Of a stretch of 64,000 nucleotides of DNA, positions 8,422-16,065 are shown piece after piece. The notes beneath the pieces are model-generated. The model ran no database searches. It saw only the letters and a program-made list of their open reading frames with translations, and was not told the origin of the DNA. The stretch's first letter is position 1; every line of letters begins with the position of its first letter. Source of the stretch: Kribbella sp. VKM Ac-2569 (GTDB lineage: Bacteria; Actinomycetota; Actinomycetes; Propionibacteriales; Kribbellaceae). Made by a program: the position numbers and the translations under genes. Where the stretch lies: positions 124,001-188,000 of the forward strand of contig NZ_SGXJ01000001.1 in assembly GCF_004216905.1 (NCBI RefSeq), written 5' to 3'.

Positions 8422-8458
8422 ATATTTGATCAAACATCAAATATTGAAAGGTGGTCAA
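8422..8458 (-). promoter_or_regulatory. Candidate promoter and GntR operator of the left catabolic operon
   Basis: On the minus strand TTGACC (8458-8453) and TTTGAT (8434-8429) are spaced 18 bases apart and could be -35 and -10 elements. The -10 lies inside a perfect inverted repeat, ATATTTGAT (8422-8430) and ATCAAATAT (8436-8444) with a 5-base spacer; a second 10-base palindrome TTTGATCAAA is nested at 8425-8434. AT-rich symmetry is unusual in this GC-rich DNA. An operator over the -10, 20 bases ahead of the first gene, fits repression by the operon's own GntR protein. The site is visible in sequence; its binding protein is inferred. Confidence 0.6.
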
Positions 8459-8806
8459 TTCACCCGCGGGGTCTTCACGGGGACTTAACGTCCGCCGCGC
8501 CGGGTCCTCGCGGTCCTGCTGACCACCCGTCCTGGAGCCGTTCCCCATACCTGTCCGAAACACATGCTGTAACCGGACGGGCACCCGCCCCGACCACAGA
8601 CCGTACCTGCCTGAGCAGCAGATCGCGACGCCCGCAGAGACCGAACTCGGCGACACTCCGTCAAATTTGCGTAAACCCTCAACTTCCTCGTGACCCAACC
8701 CACCCGGTCCGTCCGGAATCACGGGTTTCCCTCCGTTCCCTCCGGGGAGGGAGGTGGCACTCGCCCGGCTTTGACAGGATGTGACGGTGCGAGAGGTGGG
8801 CAAGAA
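8445..8806. other. Divergent intergenic region without a recognisable gene
   Basis: Apart from the promoter/operator at its left end, this stretch between the lipoprotein gene and the histidine kinase gene shows no convincing coding frame. Short frames here lack ribosome binding sites and have no family resemblance. It contains an AT-richer patch at 8661-8680 and a TTGACA at 8771-8776, 30 bases before the kinase start, without a matching -10. Confidence 0.5.
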
Positions 8807-10090
8807 GTGACGCGACGGGTGTGGCGGGCGATCAGTTGCCTGTGGCGTCCGTCGACGTACCTGCGCTGGGTGTACCTGCTGCTCGGCGCGGCGCTGGTCC
8901 TGGCGTTCATCCTCGTCGGCAGCGCGCTCGGCGCGGTGGTCTCCGATCTCGGCCTGCCGAAGGTTGCCACCAGCACCATCTGGGTCCTGATGGCCCTGGT
9001 GCCGCCGATCGTGCTCGGCCTGCTGCCCGCTGTCCGCGAGGTCGAGGGCATCGCGGTCGAGTCGCTGCTCGCGGTGCGGTTCGAGGAGCGGCCGCTCGGT
9101 CCGGCGCGGACCTGGCCGCAGCGACGGCGGACCACGGTGTGGTTCTGCCTGCACCTGCTGGCCGGCGGCGTCGTCGGCATCCTCAGCACGATCGTGTTCG
9201 GTCTCGGCGCGATCTGGCTGGCCGCTCCGTTCCGCTCCCCCGGTGCGCGCGACGTCGTCCCCGGCTGGTCGTACGACGTCCACGGCAACTGGACCGACCT
9301 GTGGATGCCGGCCGCGGCGATCGGCGGTCTCGCCGGACTGTTCCTGCTGTCGGCCGCCGTCGGCGCGCTGCTGGCGTACTTGGCGCCCCGCGTGCTCGGC
9401 CCGACCGCGGCGGAGCGCATCGAGCTCCTCGAGAAGCAGACCGCGACACTTGCCGAGCGCAACCGTCTCGCGCGGGAGCTGCACGACAGCGTCGGGCACG
9501 CGCTGAGCCTGGTCACGATCCAGGCGGCGGCCGCGCGCCGGGTTCTGGCCAGCGATCCGGAGTTCGCCGAGACCGCGCTGGCCGCGATGGAGACCTCCGC
9601 CCGGGCGGCGCTGGCCGATCTCGACCACGTACTCGGCCTGCTCCGCGACGACCGGCGACCGGGTTCCCGGACCTCGCCGCACACCACGCTCGGAGGTCTG
9701 GACCGGCTGGTGGACGCCACCCGGGCCGGCGGGATCACGATCGAGGTCGAACGGTCGGGCGCACTGGAGGAACTGCCGGCCGCGGTCTCCCGGGAGGCGT
9801 ACCGGATCGTCCAGGAGGGCCTGACCAACGCGATCCGGCACGCCGGACGCCCGGCCGGCGAACTGGTCGTGCACCTGTCGATCTGCCTCGACGCGTCCGG
9901 GCTGCGGCTCGCCGTGACCAACCCGGTCAGCGGCACGTCGGATCACTCCGGGGGCGGCCGCGGGTTGGCCGGGATCCGTGAAAGGGTCGCCGTACTGCGC
10001 GGAACCGTCGACGCCGGCCCGGTCGACTGGCAGGACGACCCGGGATGGCAACTGGCAGTGCGGTTACCCGTCAGCGTGACGAAGGGATGA
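8807..10090 (+). CDS. Two-component sensor histidine kinase (DesK/NarX class)
   Basis: A 427-residue membrane kinase. Four hydrophobic segments occupy roughly residues 15-200 without a large extracellular domain, followed by a short coiled region (ERIELLEKQTATLAERNRLA), the HisKA_3 dimerisation domain with phospho-acceptor His226 in RELHDSVGHALSLV, and an HATPase_c domain with the N-box EGLTNAIRHAG and a G-box GGGRGLAGIRERV. The frame extends upstream to 8690, but GTG at 8807 is preceded by GAGAGGTGGG at proper spacing and starts directly before the first membrane helix. It phosphorylates the response regulator encoded one base downstream. The signal is unknown. Confidence 0.93.
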   Translation: MTRRVWRAISCLWRPSTYLRWVYLLLGAALVLAFILVGSALGAVVSDLGLPKVATSTIWVLMALVPPIVLGLLPAVREVEGIAVESLLAVRFEERPLGPARTWPQRRRTTVWFCLHLLAGGVVGILSTIVFGLGAIWLAAPFRSPGARDVVPGWSYDVHGNWTDLWMPAAAIGGLAGLFLLSAAVGALLAYLAPRVLGPTAAERIELLEKQTATLAERNRLARELHDSVGHALSLVTIQAAAARRVLASDPEFAETALAAMETSARAALADLDHVLGLLRDDRRPGSRTSPHTTLGGLDRLVDATRAGGITIEVERSGALEELPAAVSREAYRIVQEGLTNAIRHAGRPAGELVVHLSICLDASGLRLAVTNPVSGTSDHSGGGRGLAGIRERVAVLRGTVDAGPVDWQDDPGWQLAVRLPVSVTKG

Positions 10091-10091
10091 C

Positions 10092-10742
10092 ATGAACCTG
10101 TCGGTGGTCGTGGTCGATGACGAGCCGCTGATCCGTAGCGGGTTGCGGGCCATCATCAACGCCGAGGAGGACCTCACGGTCGTCGGTGAGGCCGGCGACG
10201 GGGCGGAGGTGCTCCCGCTGGTACGTCGTACCGGCGCGGACGTCGTACTGATGGACGTCCGGATGCCCGCGGTGGACGGCATCCAGGCCACCCGGCTGCT
10301 GCTGGACAACCTCGACCCGGCGCCGCGCGTCCTGGTCGTCACGACGTTCGAGAACGACGACTACGTGTACGACGCACTACGCGCCGGAGCGTCCGGGTTC
10401 CTGCTCAAGCGGACCCCGCCGGACGAAATCATCGCGGCGATCCGGACGGTCGCGAAGAGCGAGTCGTTGCTGTTCCCGGAGGCGATCCGCGCGCTTGCTC
10501 TCGCCCATGTCGGCGCCCCGGCGGCGAGCGGACTCGACCGGTACCAGCTGACCGAGCGCGAGCAGGAGGTGCTCCGGCTGATGGCGCGCGGATTGTCGAA
10601 CGCGGAGATCGCCGCGGAGCTGATCCTCGGCCTGCAGACGGTCAAGACCCACGTCGCGAACGTGCTCGCCAAGCTCAATGCCCGGGACCGCACCCAAGCG
10701 GTGATCCGCGCCTACGAGTCAGGCTTCGTGCCGCTGCACTAG
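10092..10742 (+). CDS. LuxR/NarL-family response regulator
   Basis: A 216-residue DNA-binding response regulator. The receiver domain (1-120) has the acidic pair D9/D10, phospho-acceptor D55 in MDVRMP, and K106 in FLLKRT. The C-terminal GerE/LuxR helix-turn-helix (about 150-210) reads LTEREQEVLRLMARGLSNAEIA and TVKTHVANVLAKL. The ATG begins one base after the kinase stop, so the pair is cotranscribed. No obvious target operon adjoins; the ABC-2 exporter a few kb on is a guess only. Its TAG stop shares the palindrome CTAG (10739-10742) with the stop of the convergent MarR gene. Confidence 0.96.
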   Translation: MNLSVVVVDDEPLIRSGLRAIINAEEDLTVVGEAGDGAEVLPLVRRTGADVVLMDVRMPAVDGIQATRLLLDNLDPAPRVLVVTTFENDDYVYDALRAGASGFLLKRTPPDEIIAAIRTVAKSESLLFPEAIRALALAHVGAPAASGLDRYQLTEREQEVLRLMARGLSNAEIAAELILGLQTVKTHVANVLAKLNARDRTQAVIRAYESGFVPLH

Positions 10743-11287
10743 GTGTTGGCGGGGTCGTCCGCTTCGGCGAGGGTGCAGGCATTGTGCAGCGGGTCGACGG
10801 CGTTGGCCTTCATCGCCAGCCGCTGCAGAAGCATCCGGAAACTGGATCGCTCCGACTCGTCGAGGATGCCCAGCATCTCGTCCTCGGTGGCCCGTAGCCG
10901 CCGCTCGAGGTCACAGAGGGCCTCGTGGCCTTCATCAGTCGGCGCGATCAGCCGCGCCCGGCGGTCGGCCGGGTCGGGCCGGCGCTGCACCAGGCCTGCC
11001 TTCTCCAGGTCGTCGAGCAGGTAGGTCATCACGGTCCGGTCGACGCCGAGCTGAGCGGCCAGGTCGAGCTGCCGTTTCGGTCCCTCGGCGCTCGTCGTCG
11101 CAAGGACCTGGTAGCCCCGCGGTCCGCCGGGCAACCCCTCCAGCGCCGCCGCGGACGCCTTCGCGTACCGCCGGAAGACGACGCCCAGCGCCCAGCCGAG
11201 GTCGGCCTCCACCGGTGCGCCACTGGCGACCGCGGGCTCGACCCCTCGCGTACCTCGGGCCGCGACGTCGGGCGGAGTACTGGGCAT
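10739..11287 (-). CDS. MarR-family transcriptional regulator
   Basis: About 182 residues with the MarR winged helix: LPGGPRGYQVLATTSAEGPKR, LDLAAQLGVDRTVMTYLLDDLEKAGLV and the wing QRRPDPADRRARLI. I chose ATG at 11287 (GGGG just upstream); GTG at 11314 in frame would add nine residues but would put the start codon inside a near-palindrome (11301-11314) that looks like the operator. The gene is divergent from an azoreductase gene, a common arrangement for MarR-type sensors of quinones or electrophiles controlling a flavin reductase. Confidence 0.93.
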   Translation of the reverse strand: MPSTPPDVAARGTRGVEPAVASGAPVEADLGWALGVVFRRYAKASAAALEGLPGGPRGYQVLATTSAEGPKRQLDLAAQLGVDRTVMTYLLDDLEKAGLVQRRPDPADRRARLIAPTDEGHEALCDLERRLRATEDEMLGILDESERSSFRMLLQRLAMKANAVDPLHNACTLAEADDPANT

Positions 11288-11300
11288 GTCCCCATCGTAC

Positions 11301-11361
11301 GTGGTGTACGCCACTCGGAATACGATCTGACTTGAATATGTTCTGCTTCACAGATTATCTT
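11301..11361. promoter_or_regulatory. Divergent promoter region with candidate MarR operator
   Basis: GTGGTGTACGCCAC at 11301-11314 is a 14-base near-palindrome centred on GTAC with one mismatched symmetric pair. For the azoreductase direction TTGAAT (11332-11337) and TATCTT (11356-11361) are 18 bases apart and could form a promoter in an AT-rich patch. The palindrome lies between that promoter and the regulator start, a position suited to control of both directions. Confidence 0.4.
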
Positions 11362-11409
11362 CAAAGCAGCTCAATACGAGCACGCCCCCTCACCTATGGA
11401 GAACAACGA

Positions 11410-12081
11410 ATGAGCACCCTGCTACGCGTCGACGCCAGCATCCGGCTGGACGGCTCGGTGTCCCGCGCCCTCGCGGACAGCGCAGAAGCCGCCTGGAAGG
11501 CTGAGCACCCGGACGGTGTCGTGGTACGGCGTGACCTCGGACAGCACCCGCTGCCCGCCACCGTGTGGCCGACCCTGGCCGCGGCCCAGGTGGGCCAGGA
11601 GCCGGTCGCCGAGTCTGACCGGATGCCGCTCGCCGAGGCCCAGGCGATCGCCGACGAACTCAAGGCGGAGATCGTGAGCGCCGACGCGGTCCTGCTCGCC
11701 GTACCGATGTACAACTACGGCATCGCCCAGCACGTGAAGACGTGGATCGACCTGCTGGTGATCGACAAGGACCTCGCCTTCGGCTCGCGCCCGCTGGCCG
11801 GGCGGCCGGCGATCTTCGCGCTCGCCCGCGGCGGCGGCTACGGGCCGGGCTCGCCGAAGCACGGCTGGGACCACGCCACGCCGTACCTCGAGCGCATCTT
11901 CGGCGACGTCTTCGGGATGAACCTCCGGACCGCCGCCGCGGAGCTCACCCTCGCCCCGGTCACCCCGGGCATGGAGGAGCTGATCGACGCCTCCAAGGTC
12001 TCGGAGTCCGAGGCACACGTCGAGGCCGAGAACCACGGAACCGTCGTCGCCCGCGAAGTCATCGGCGGCCAGGCAGCCTGA
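11410..12081 (+). CDS. azoR: FMN-dependent NADH:quinone/azo oxidoreductase (AzoR type)
   Basis: A 223-residue flavodoxin-fold enzyme that would reduce quinones and azo compounds by two-electron transfer. Family landmarks are the N-terminal LLRVDASIRLDGSVSRALADS phosphate-binding loop, the FMN contact VPMYNYGIAQHVKTWIDLL and ALARGGGYGPGSPKHGWDHATPYLERIFG. ATG at 11410 is preceded by GGAGA 8 bases upstream; a longer frame from 11215 would run into the divergent regulator and is not credible. It is likely induced through the divergent MarR protein as part of an electrophile or quinone stress response. Confidence 0.93.
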   Translation: MSTLLRVDASIRLDGSVSRALADSAEAAWKAEHPDGVVVRRDLGQHPLPATVWPTLAAAQVGQEPVAESDRMPLAEAQAIADELKAEIVSADAVLLAVPMYNYGIAQHVKTWIDLLVIDKDLAFGSRPLAGRPAIFALARGGGYGPGSPKHGWDHATPYLERIFGDVFGMNLRTAAAELTLAPVTPGMEELIDASKVSESEAHVEAENHGTVVAREVIGGQAA

Positions 12082-12086
12082 CCGAC

Positions 12087-12177
12087 CGGACCTCCAGCAC
12101 TACACAATTGCCCGCCGGCGAGCAGGCTGAGCGTGGGCGGACCGCTGTCAGGCCGATTGTGGAGTGCTGGAGGTCCG
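12087..12177. terminator. 22-base inverted repeat joining two convergent gene ends
   Basis: Arms 12087-12108 and 12156-12177 are complementary at 21 of 22 positions (single A/G mismatch at 12102/12162), separated by 47 bases. The left arm starts six bases after the azoreductase stop; the right arm encodes the last residues of the convergent methyltransferase. Either transcript could form the stem, so a bidirectional terminator is the simplest reading. The long loop and the arm lying inside coding sequence are unusual, and no U-run follows. Confidence 0.5.
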
Positions 12178-13011
12178 CGACCACGTCGACAAGTTCACCG
12201 ACAACGTGACGAGCATCGGCTCCGGGAGTACGCCGATCCGCTGCAGCAGCTCGCGGTAGTCCAGGTGGCGCGCGCTCGGCGTCATCAGTACCAACTGCTC
12301 CACGGCCGACCGGTCGAGCCGCATCGTCTCCTCGACCAGTTCGGTGCCGACGCGCTCGAACTCCCCCGCGAGCGACTCCTCCAGGCGACGTTCCTTCTGC
12401 TCGTCGACGCTGACCATCCCCAGTACCTCGACGAGCTCGCCGAGGTGCTGCTGGTTCGGTGTGACCACGAGCAGCCGGCCGTCAGGAGCCAGGACGCGGG
12501 CCATCTCGGCGGCGTTGCGGGGGGCGAACACGTTCAGCAGCAGATTCGCCGCGCCGTCCATCAACGGCAGTTCACGCCACGCGTCGCACACCACGGAAGC
12601 GATCCGTGGGTCCGCTCGGGCCGCGCGACGGGCGGCGTACTTCGACACGTCCAGCGCGATCCCGCGGCGGTGCGGAGACAGGCCGAGGACACCGGACAGG
12701 TAGTAGGCGGTGCCGGCGCCTACCTCGACGACCAGGTCGTCCTCGCCCAGCCCGGCCTGCAGGATCAGCGCGTCCCGGATCGGTCCGTAGTGGCCGGTGC
12801 CCAGGAACACCGTGCGGGCGCCGACCATCGCGGCCGAGTCGCCCTCGATCCCGTTCGAGGCCGAGGGCAACAAGTTCAGGTAGCCCTGCTTGGCCAGGTC
12901 GTACGCGTGCCCGCGCGGGCAGCGCGCCGTACGGTCGTCCAGCGCCAGCCGGTCAGCACACACCGGACAGCGCAGGACGGCCACGAGGTCGCCATCCAGA
13001 GAGCTGGTCAC
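12148..13011 (-). CDS. RlmA/TlrB-type 23S rRNA (guanine-N1) methyltransferase-like protein
   Basis: A 287-residue protein with an N-terminal zinc finger (CPVCADRL... CPRGH; two Cys, then Cys and His) followed by a Rossmann methyltransferase domain (LVVEVGAGTAYYLSGVL; ALDVSKYAARRAARADP; NVFAPRN). This zinc-plus-SAM architecture, and the linker GHAYDLAKQGYLNLLPS, is characteristic of RlmA enzymes that methylate G745/G748 of 23S rRNA, some of which (TlrB, MyrA) confer macrolide resistance. The GTG starts six bases after the stop of the ABC permease gene, so it probably belongs to the exporter operon. The last ten residues are encoded by one arm of the inverted repeat at 12087-12177. Confidence 0.88.
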   Translation of the reverse strand: MTSSLDGDLVAVLRCPVCADRLALDDRTARCPRGHAYDLAKQGYLNLLPSASNGIEGDSAAMVGARTVFLGTGHYGPIRDALILQAGLGEDDLVVEVGAGTAYYLSGVLGLSPHRRGIALDVSKYAARRAARADPRIASVVCDAWRELPLMDGAANLLLNVFAPRNAAEMARVLAPDGRLLVVTPNQQHLGELVEVLGMVSVDEQKERRLEESLAGEFERVGTELVEETMRLDRSAVEQLVLMTPSARHLDYRELLQRIGVLPEPMLVTLSVNLSTWSRTSSTPQSA

Positions 13012-13017
13012 GGGACA

Positions 13018-13893
13018 CTAGGTTATGTCGCGGCTGGTGATCTTCGCCCAGGCGGCGGCGTAGAAGACGACCAGGTAGCCGCCTTGGAGAAGCAGGTTGC
13101 GTCCTATCTCGTGCCAGTACGGCGGGTCGCGGAGCAGGTCGGCGAACGACTGCCAGCGATAGATCAGCAGCCACGGGTGGATCGCGTGCAGCTGCGGGAT
13201 CGCGGTCAGGATGCCGAGCACGATGAACGTGCCGAACGTCGCCGCCATCGCGGCCAGCGGCGTCGACGTCAGCGACGACACGAACAGGCCGATGCCGGCG
13301 AGTCCGAGCAGCGACAGCGAGATCACGACGGCGATCCCGAGCGCGCGGAGCAGGCCTTCGCCGAGCGAGACGGTCGAGCCGGAGAGCAGCAGGACGTCGC
13401 CGACCGGGAACAGGATGAAGCCGACGATCAGGCCGGAGATCCAGATCGTCATCGTCGCGGCCAGGCAGAAGACCGCGAGGGCAACCATCTTGGCGGCGAG
13501 CAGCCGAGACCGGCCGGCCGGCGCGGTGAGCAGGTTGCGTAGCGTGCCGAGGCTGGCCTCACCGGCCAGCGACTCCCCCGAGATCACGGTCACCGCGGTC
13601 GGCAGGAAGAACGGCAGCGACAGTCCGAGGCTGGCGACGATCAGGAACAGGCCGTTGCCGGCGATCTGCCCGATGAACCCCTCGGCGCCGCTGTCCGAGC
13701 CGGCGATCTTGATCGCGACCCCGATCAGCAGCGGTACGGCGGCCAGCACCCCGAGCCCCACCTGAGTCCGAGCCCGCCCGAACACCAACCGCAACTCGGA
13801 CAGGAACAACGCGAGAGTATGCCGCCCAGCACTCGGCCGCTCCCCAACAGCCAATGCCTCGGTTGGTTCGGCTGCTACTTCATTCGGCGACAT
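13018..13893 (-). CDS. ABC-2 type exporter permease
   Basis: A 291-residue membrane protein with about six hydrophobic helices (LGVLAAVPLLIGVAI, LFLIVASLGLSLPFFLP, MTIWISGLIVGFILFPV and others) and the cytoplasmic segment SLGTLRNLLTAPAGRSRLLAAK typical of ABC-2 permeases that work with an export ATPase. Its start overlaps the ATPase gene end by 14 bases. Substrates of this class include antibiotics, lipids and sodium. Neighbours upstream are the ATPase and a LolA-like protein, and downstream the rRNA methyltransferase. Confidence 0.9.
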   Translation of the reverse strand: MSPNEVAAEPTEALAVGERPSAGRHTLALFLSELRLVFGRARTQVGLGVLAAVPLLIGVAIKIAGSDSGAEGFIGQIAGNGLFLIVASLGLSLPFFLPTAVTVISGESLAGEASLGTLRNLLTAPAGRSRLLAAKMVALAVFCLAATMTIWISGLIVGFILFPVGDVLLLSGSTVSLGEGLLRALGIAVVISLSLLGLAGIGLFVSSLTSTPLAAMAATFGTFIVLGILTAIPQLHAIHPWLLIYRWQSFADLLRDPPYWHEIGRNLLLQGGYLVVFYAAAWAKITSRDIT

Positions 13894-14815
13894 CGAAGCC
13901 CTCCCCCGTGAGTGCTACGAAGGCGTCTTCGAGGCTGGGGCGTTCCAGGCCGAAGCCGTGGATGCGGACGTCGGCGGCGACCAGCGCGGCCGCGAACTTC
14001 TCGATCGGCAGTTCGCCCGGATCGCCCTCGACGGTCTCACCGCTCGTCTTCAGATCCGTCACGCCCAACCCCTGCAACGTCTCGGCCGCCGTCCCGGCAT
14101 CCGGCGTACGCACGACCAGCCGCGGCCGGAGCTCGGCGCGCAGGTCCTCGACCGTGGACTGCCGGAGCAGCTTCCCGCGGCTCATCACGGCCGCGTGCGT
14201 GCAGACCTGCTCGACCTCGGCCAGCAGATGGGTCGACGTGAACACCGTCGTACCGTCGCGCGCGAGCTCCTGGATCAGATGCCGGACCTCGCGGGTGCCC
14301 TGCGGGTCGAGGCCGTTCGTCGGCTCGTCCAGCACGAGCAGCTCGCGGCGTTGCATCAGCCCGACCGCGATCGCGAGCCGCTGACGCATGCCGAGCGAGT
14401 ACGCGCGGACCTTCTTACCGGCCGCGTTCGACAGCCCGACCCGCTCGAGCGCCTCACCGGCGCGTGCCTTCCGGGTCTTCGGATCAGCGGTGCGGTCGGC
14501 GGCGTCGAACCGCAGCAGATTCGCCTGGCCGGTCCAGAACGGGTAGAACGCCGGTCCTTCGACCAGCGCGCCGACCCGGGGCAGGACCCGCAGGTGCGCC
14601 TTCGGCATCGGCTCGCCGAGCAGCTCGACCTCACCGGACGTCGGCGCGATCAGGCCGAGCAGCATCCGGATCGTCGTCGTCTTCCCCGACCCGTTCGGGC
14701 CGAGGAAGCCGAACACACTGCCGGCCGGCACCTCCAGGTCGACCGCGTCCACGGCCACCTGGCCGCCGTGGAACCGCTTGGTCAGCCCGTGGGTGACGAT
14801 CGGCGCGCTCGTCAT
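13880..14815 (-). CDS. ABC exporter ATP-binding protein (CcmA/DrrA/NatA type)
   Basis: A 311-residue ATPase with Walker A GPNGSGKTTT at about 38-47, signature YSLGMRQRLAIA, Walker B LLVLDEPTNGLDP and the H-loop STHLLAEVEQ. The extra C-terminal ~90 residues (SRGKLLRQSTVEDL onward) are typical of drug or lantibiotic exporter ATPases. It overlaps the permease gene by 14 bases and starts eight bases after the end of the LolA-like gene. Confidence 0.93.
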   Translation of the reverse strand: MTSAPIVTHGLTKRFHGGQVAVDAVDLEVPAGSVFGFLGPNGSGKTTTIRMLLGLIAPTSGEVELLGEPMPKAHLRVLPRVGALVEGPAFYPFWTGQANLLRFDAADRTADPKTRKARAGEALERVGLSNAAGKKVRAYSLGMRQRLAIAVGLMQRRELLVLDEPTNGLDPQGTREVRHLIQELARDGTTVFTSTHLLAEVEQVCTHAAVMSRGKLLRQSTVEDLRAELRPRLVVRTPDAGTAAETLQGLGVTDLKTSGETVEGDPGELPIEKFAAALVAADVRIHGFGLERPSLEDAFVALTGEGFDVAE

Positions 14816-14823
14816 CTGGCTGT

Positions 14824-15963
14824 TCAGCGGGGGGCCTTCGCCGCGGCGGCCTGCAGGGTGTCCGGGGTGACCAGGCCGACGAAGACCCGGCCGTCGTCGG
14901 TGATCAACGCGCTCACCATCCTGCTGGTCAGCACCTTGCCCTTACCCCACGTGCCCGACACCGTCGGTGCCTTCGCGAGCAGCTGCGCGAGCGGCCCGTT
15001 CCCGGTCAGCTGGGCGGTCTGCGCACCGCGGATCATCGCGACGCTCTCCCAGCCCTCACCGATCACGGTCGGCTCGCCGGCCTTCGCCGTACCCGGCTTG
15101 AGCTGCTTCGGCTCGACCTGCTTCGGCTCGACCTGCTTCGGCTCGACCTGCTTCGGGGCGACCCGCTTCGGCCGGTCCTGCGACGGCACCTTCTTGTCCG
15201 TGACCTTCACACCCTGCGGCGGGGTGAAGGTGAACGTGCTCGCCGCCGGTACGTCGAACGACACCGTGCTGAAGCCAACCTCGAGCGCAGGGTCGTTGCC
15301 GGTCCGCGGCATCACCGTCACGTCCAGCGGGACCCAGGTCTTGGAGTCGATCGCCAGCGTCACGGAACCCACGGTCGTCTTGTCGGTCTTCGGCACCAGG
15401 CGCAGCTTGTACGCGTCCCGGCCGGCGACCTTCTCGGTACCGCTGACCTCGACCTTGGTGGTCGGGTCGATCGCGTCGAGGAACTGCTTGGCGACCGCCT
15501 GCGGGTCGTACGACGGCACCGCCTTCTCCGGCTTCGTCGTCTTGTGCTCGGGGACCGTCAGCTTCACGGCCTCGCGCCTGGACGAGTCGTAGGCCCACGC
15601 GGACTTGCCGTCGGTGGTCCAGACCCGCTCGGCCTGGTTGTCGAGCACCGAGACCCGTGCCTTGTCCGGGCTCGCGAACGCAACCCGCGCGGTGTGCTGA
15701 CCGCTCAGCATCTCGGTCAACTGCTCGCTACCGGCCGGCGCGCCGGGGATGGCCGGCAGGCCCAGGTCCGCGTCCGAGCGGACTGTGCCGCTCAGGCCGT
15801 CGACCTTCGCCGTCTGTACCTTCGCGAGCAGGTCCTGCGCGGAGATCCCGGGCAGCTTCGGCGAGGCATCCGCGACCACTGGTCCGAGTGTCCCCACCCC
15901 CGCTATCACCGCGACTGCCGTGACCGGAACCAACCACCGTCGACTGCGCTGTGCTACGCCCAT
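14824..15963 (-). CDS. Secreted LolA/LppX-fold protein (DUF2092-like)
   Basis: A 379-residue exported protein: MGVAQRSRRWLVPVTAVAVIAGVGTL is a Sec-type signal or anchor with no lipobox cysteine. The mature part resembles outer-membrane lipoprotein carrier/sigma-E regulatory proteins (SGQHTARVAFASPDKARVSVLDNQAERVWTTDGKSAWAY; then GRDAYKLRLVPKTD and LAIDSKTWVPLDVTV), a beta-barrel-like half shell that binds lipids. A PKQVE-type pentapeptide repeat near residue 270 comes from the 15-base tandem repeat at 15103-15162. It is the first gene of the exporter operon, so a role in receiving or sensing the exported lipid or drug is plausible but unproven. Confidence 0.8.
   Translation of the reverse strand: MGVAQRSRRWLVPVTAVAVIAGVGTLGPVVADASPKLPGISAQDLLAKVQTAKVDGLSGTVRSDADLGLPAIPGAPAGSEQLTEMLSGQHTARVAFASPDKARVSVLDNQAERVWTTDGKSAWAYDSSRREAVKLTVPEHKTTKPEKAVPSYDPQAVAKQFLDAIDPTTKVEVSGTEKVAGRDAYKLRLVPKTDKTTVGSVTLAIDSKTWVPLDVTVMPRTGNDPALEVGFSTVSFDVPAASTFTFTPPQGVKVTDKKVPSQDRPKRVAPKQVEPKQVEPKQVEPKQLKPGTAKAGEPTVIGEGWESVAMIRGAQTAQLTGNGPLAQLLAKAPTVSGTWGKGKVLTSRMVSALITDDGRVFVGLVTPDTLQAAAAKAPR
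15103..15162 (-). repeat. 15-base tandem repeat encoding PKQVE units
   Basis: Four consecutive 15-base units begin at 15103, 15118, 15133 and 15148; the first three are identical and the fourth has one base change. A fifth, degenerate unit follows to 15177. In frame on the minus strand they encode a Pro-Lys-Gln-Val-Glu linker in the LolA-like protein. Unit number is likely to vary between strains by slippage. Confidence 0.85.
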
Positions 15964-16034
15964 GGATACAGCGTCGCACCGGGCCGGACCGGAACCAAGC
16001 CCACTCAGGGTAGGTTCACCCGAAAGAGTGAGGG

Positions 16035-16060
16035 CGGCGTACGACCGTGGTCGTACGCCG
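16035..16060 (-). terminator. Perfect hairpin after the LURP-one gene
   Basis: CGGCGTACGACC (16035-16046) and GGTCGTACGCCG (16049-16060) form a perfect 12-base inverted repeat around two bases. It lies six bases after the stop of the last gene of the cobalamin operon and is followed by the start region of the LolA-like gene. It has no U-run, as is common for terminators in GC-rich actinomycetes. Confidence 0.55.
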
Positions 16061-16065
16061 ACGAC

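Noticed and set aside
8485-8703. Small minus-strand open frame in the intergenic region before the histidine kinase gene
   Set aside because: No ribosome binding site, composition of shadow frames, and position upstream of an operator-bearing promoter argue against coding.
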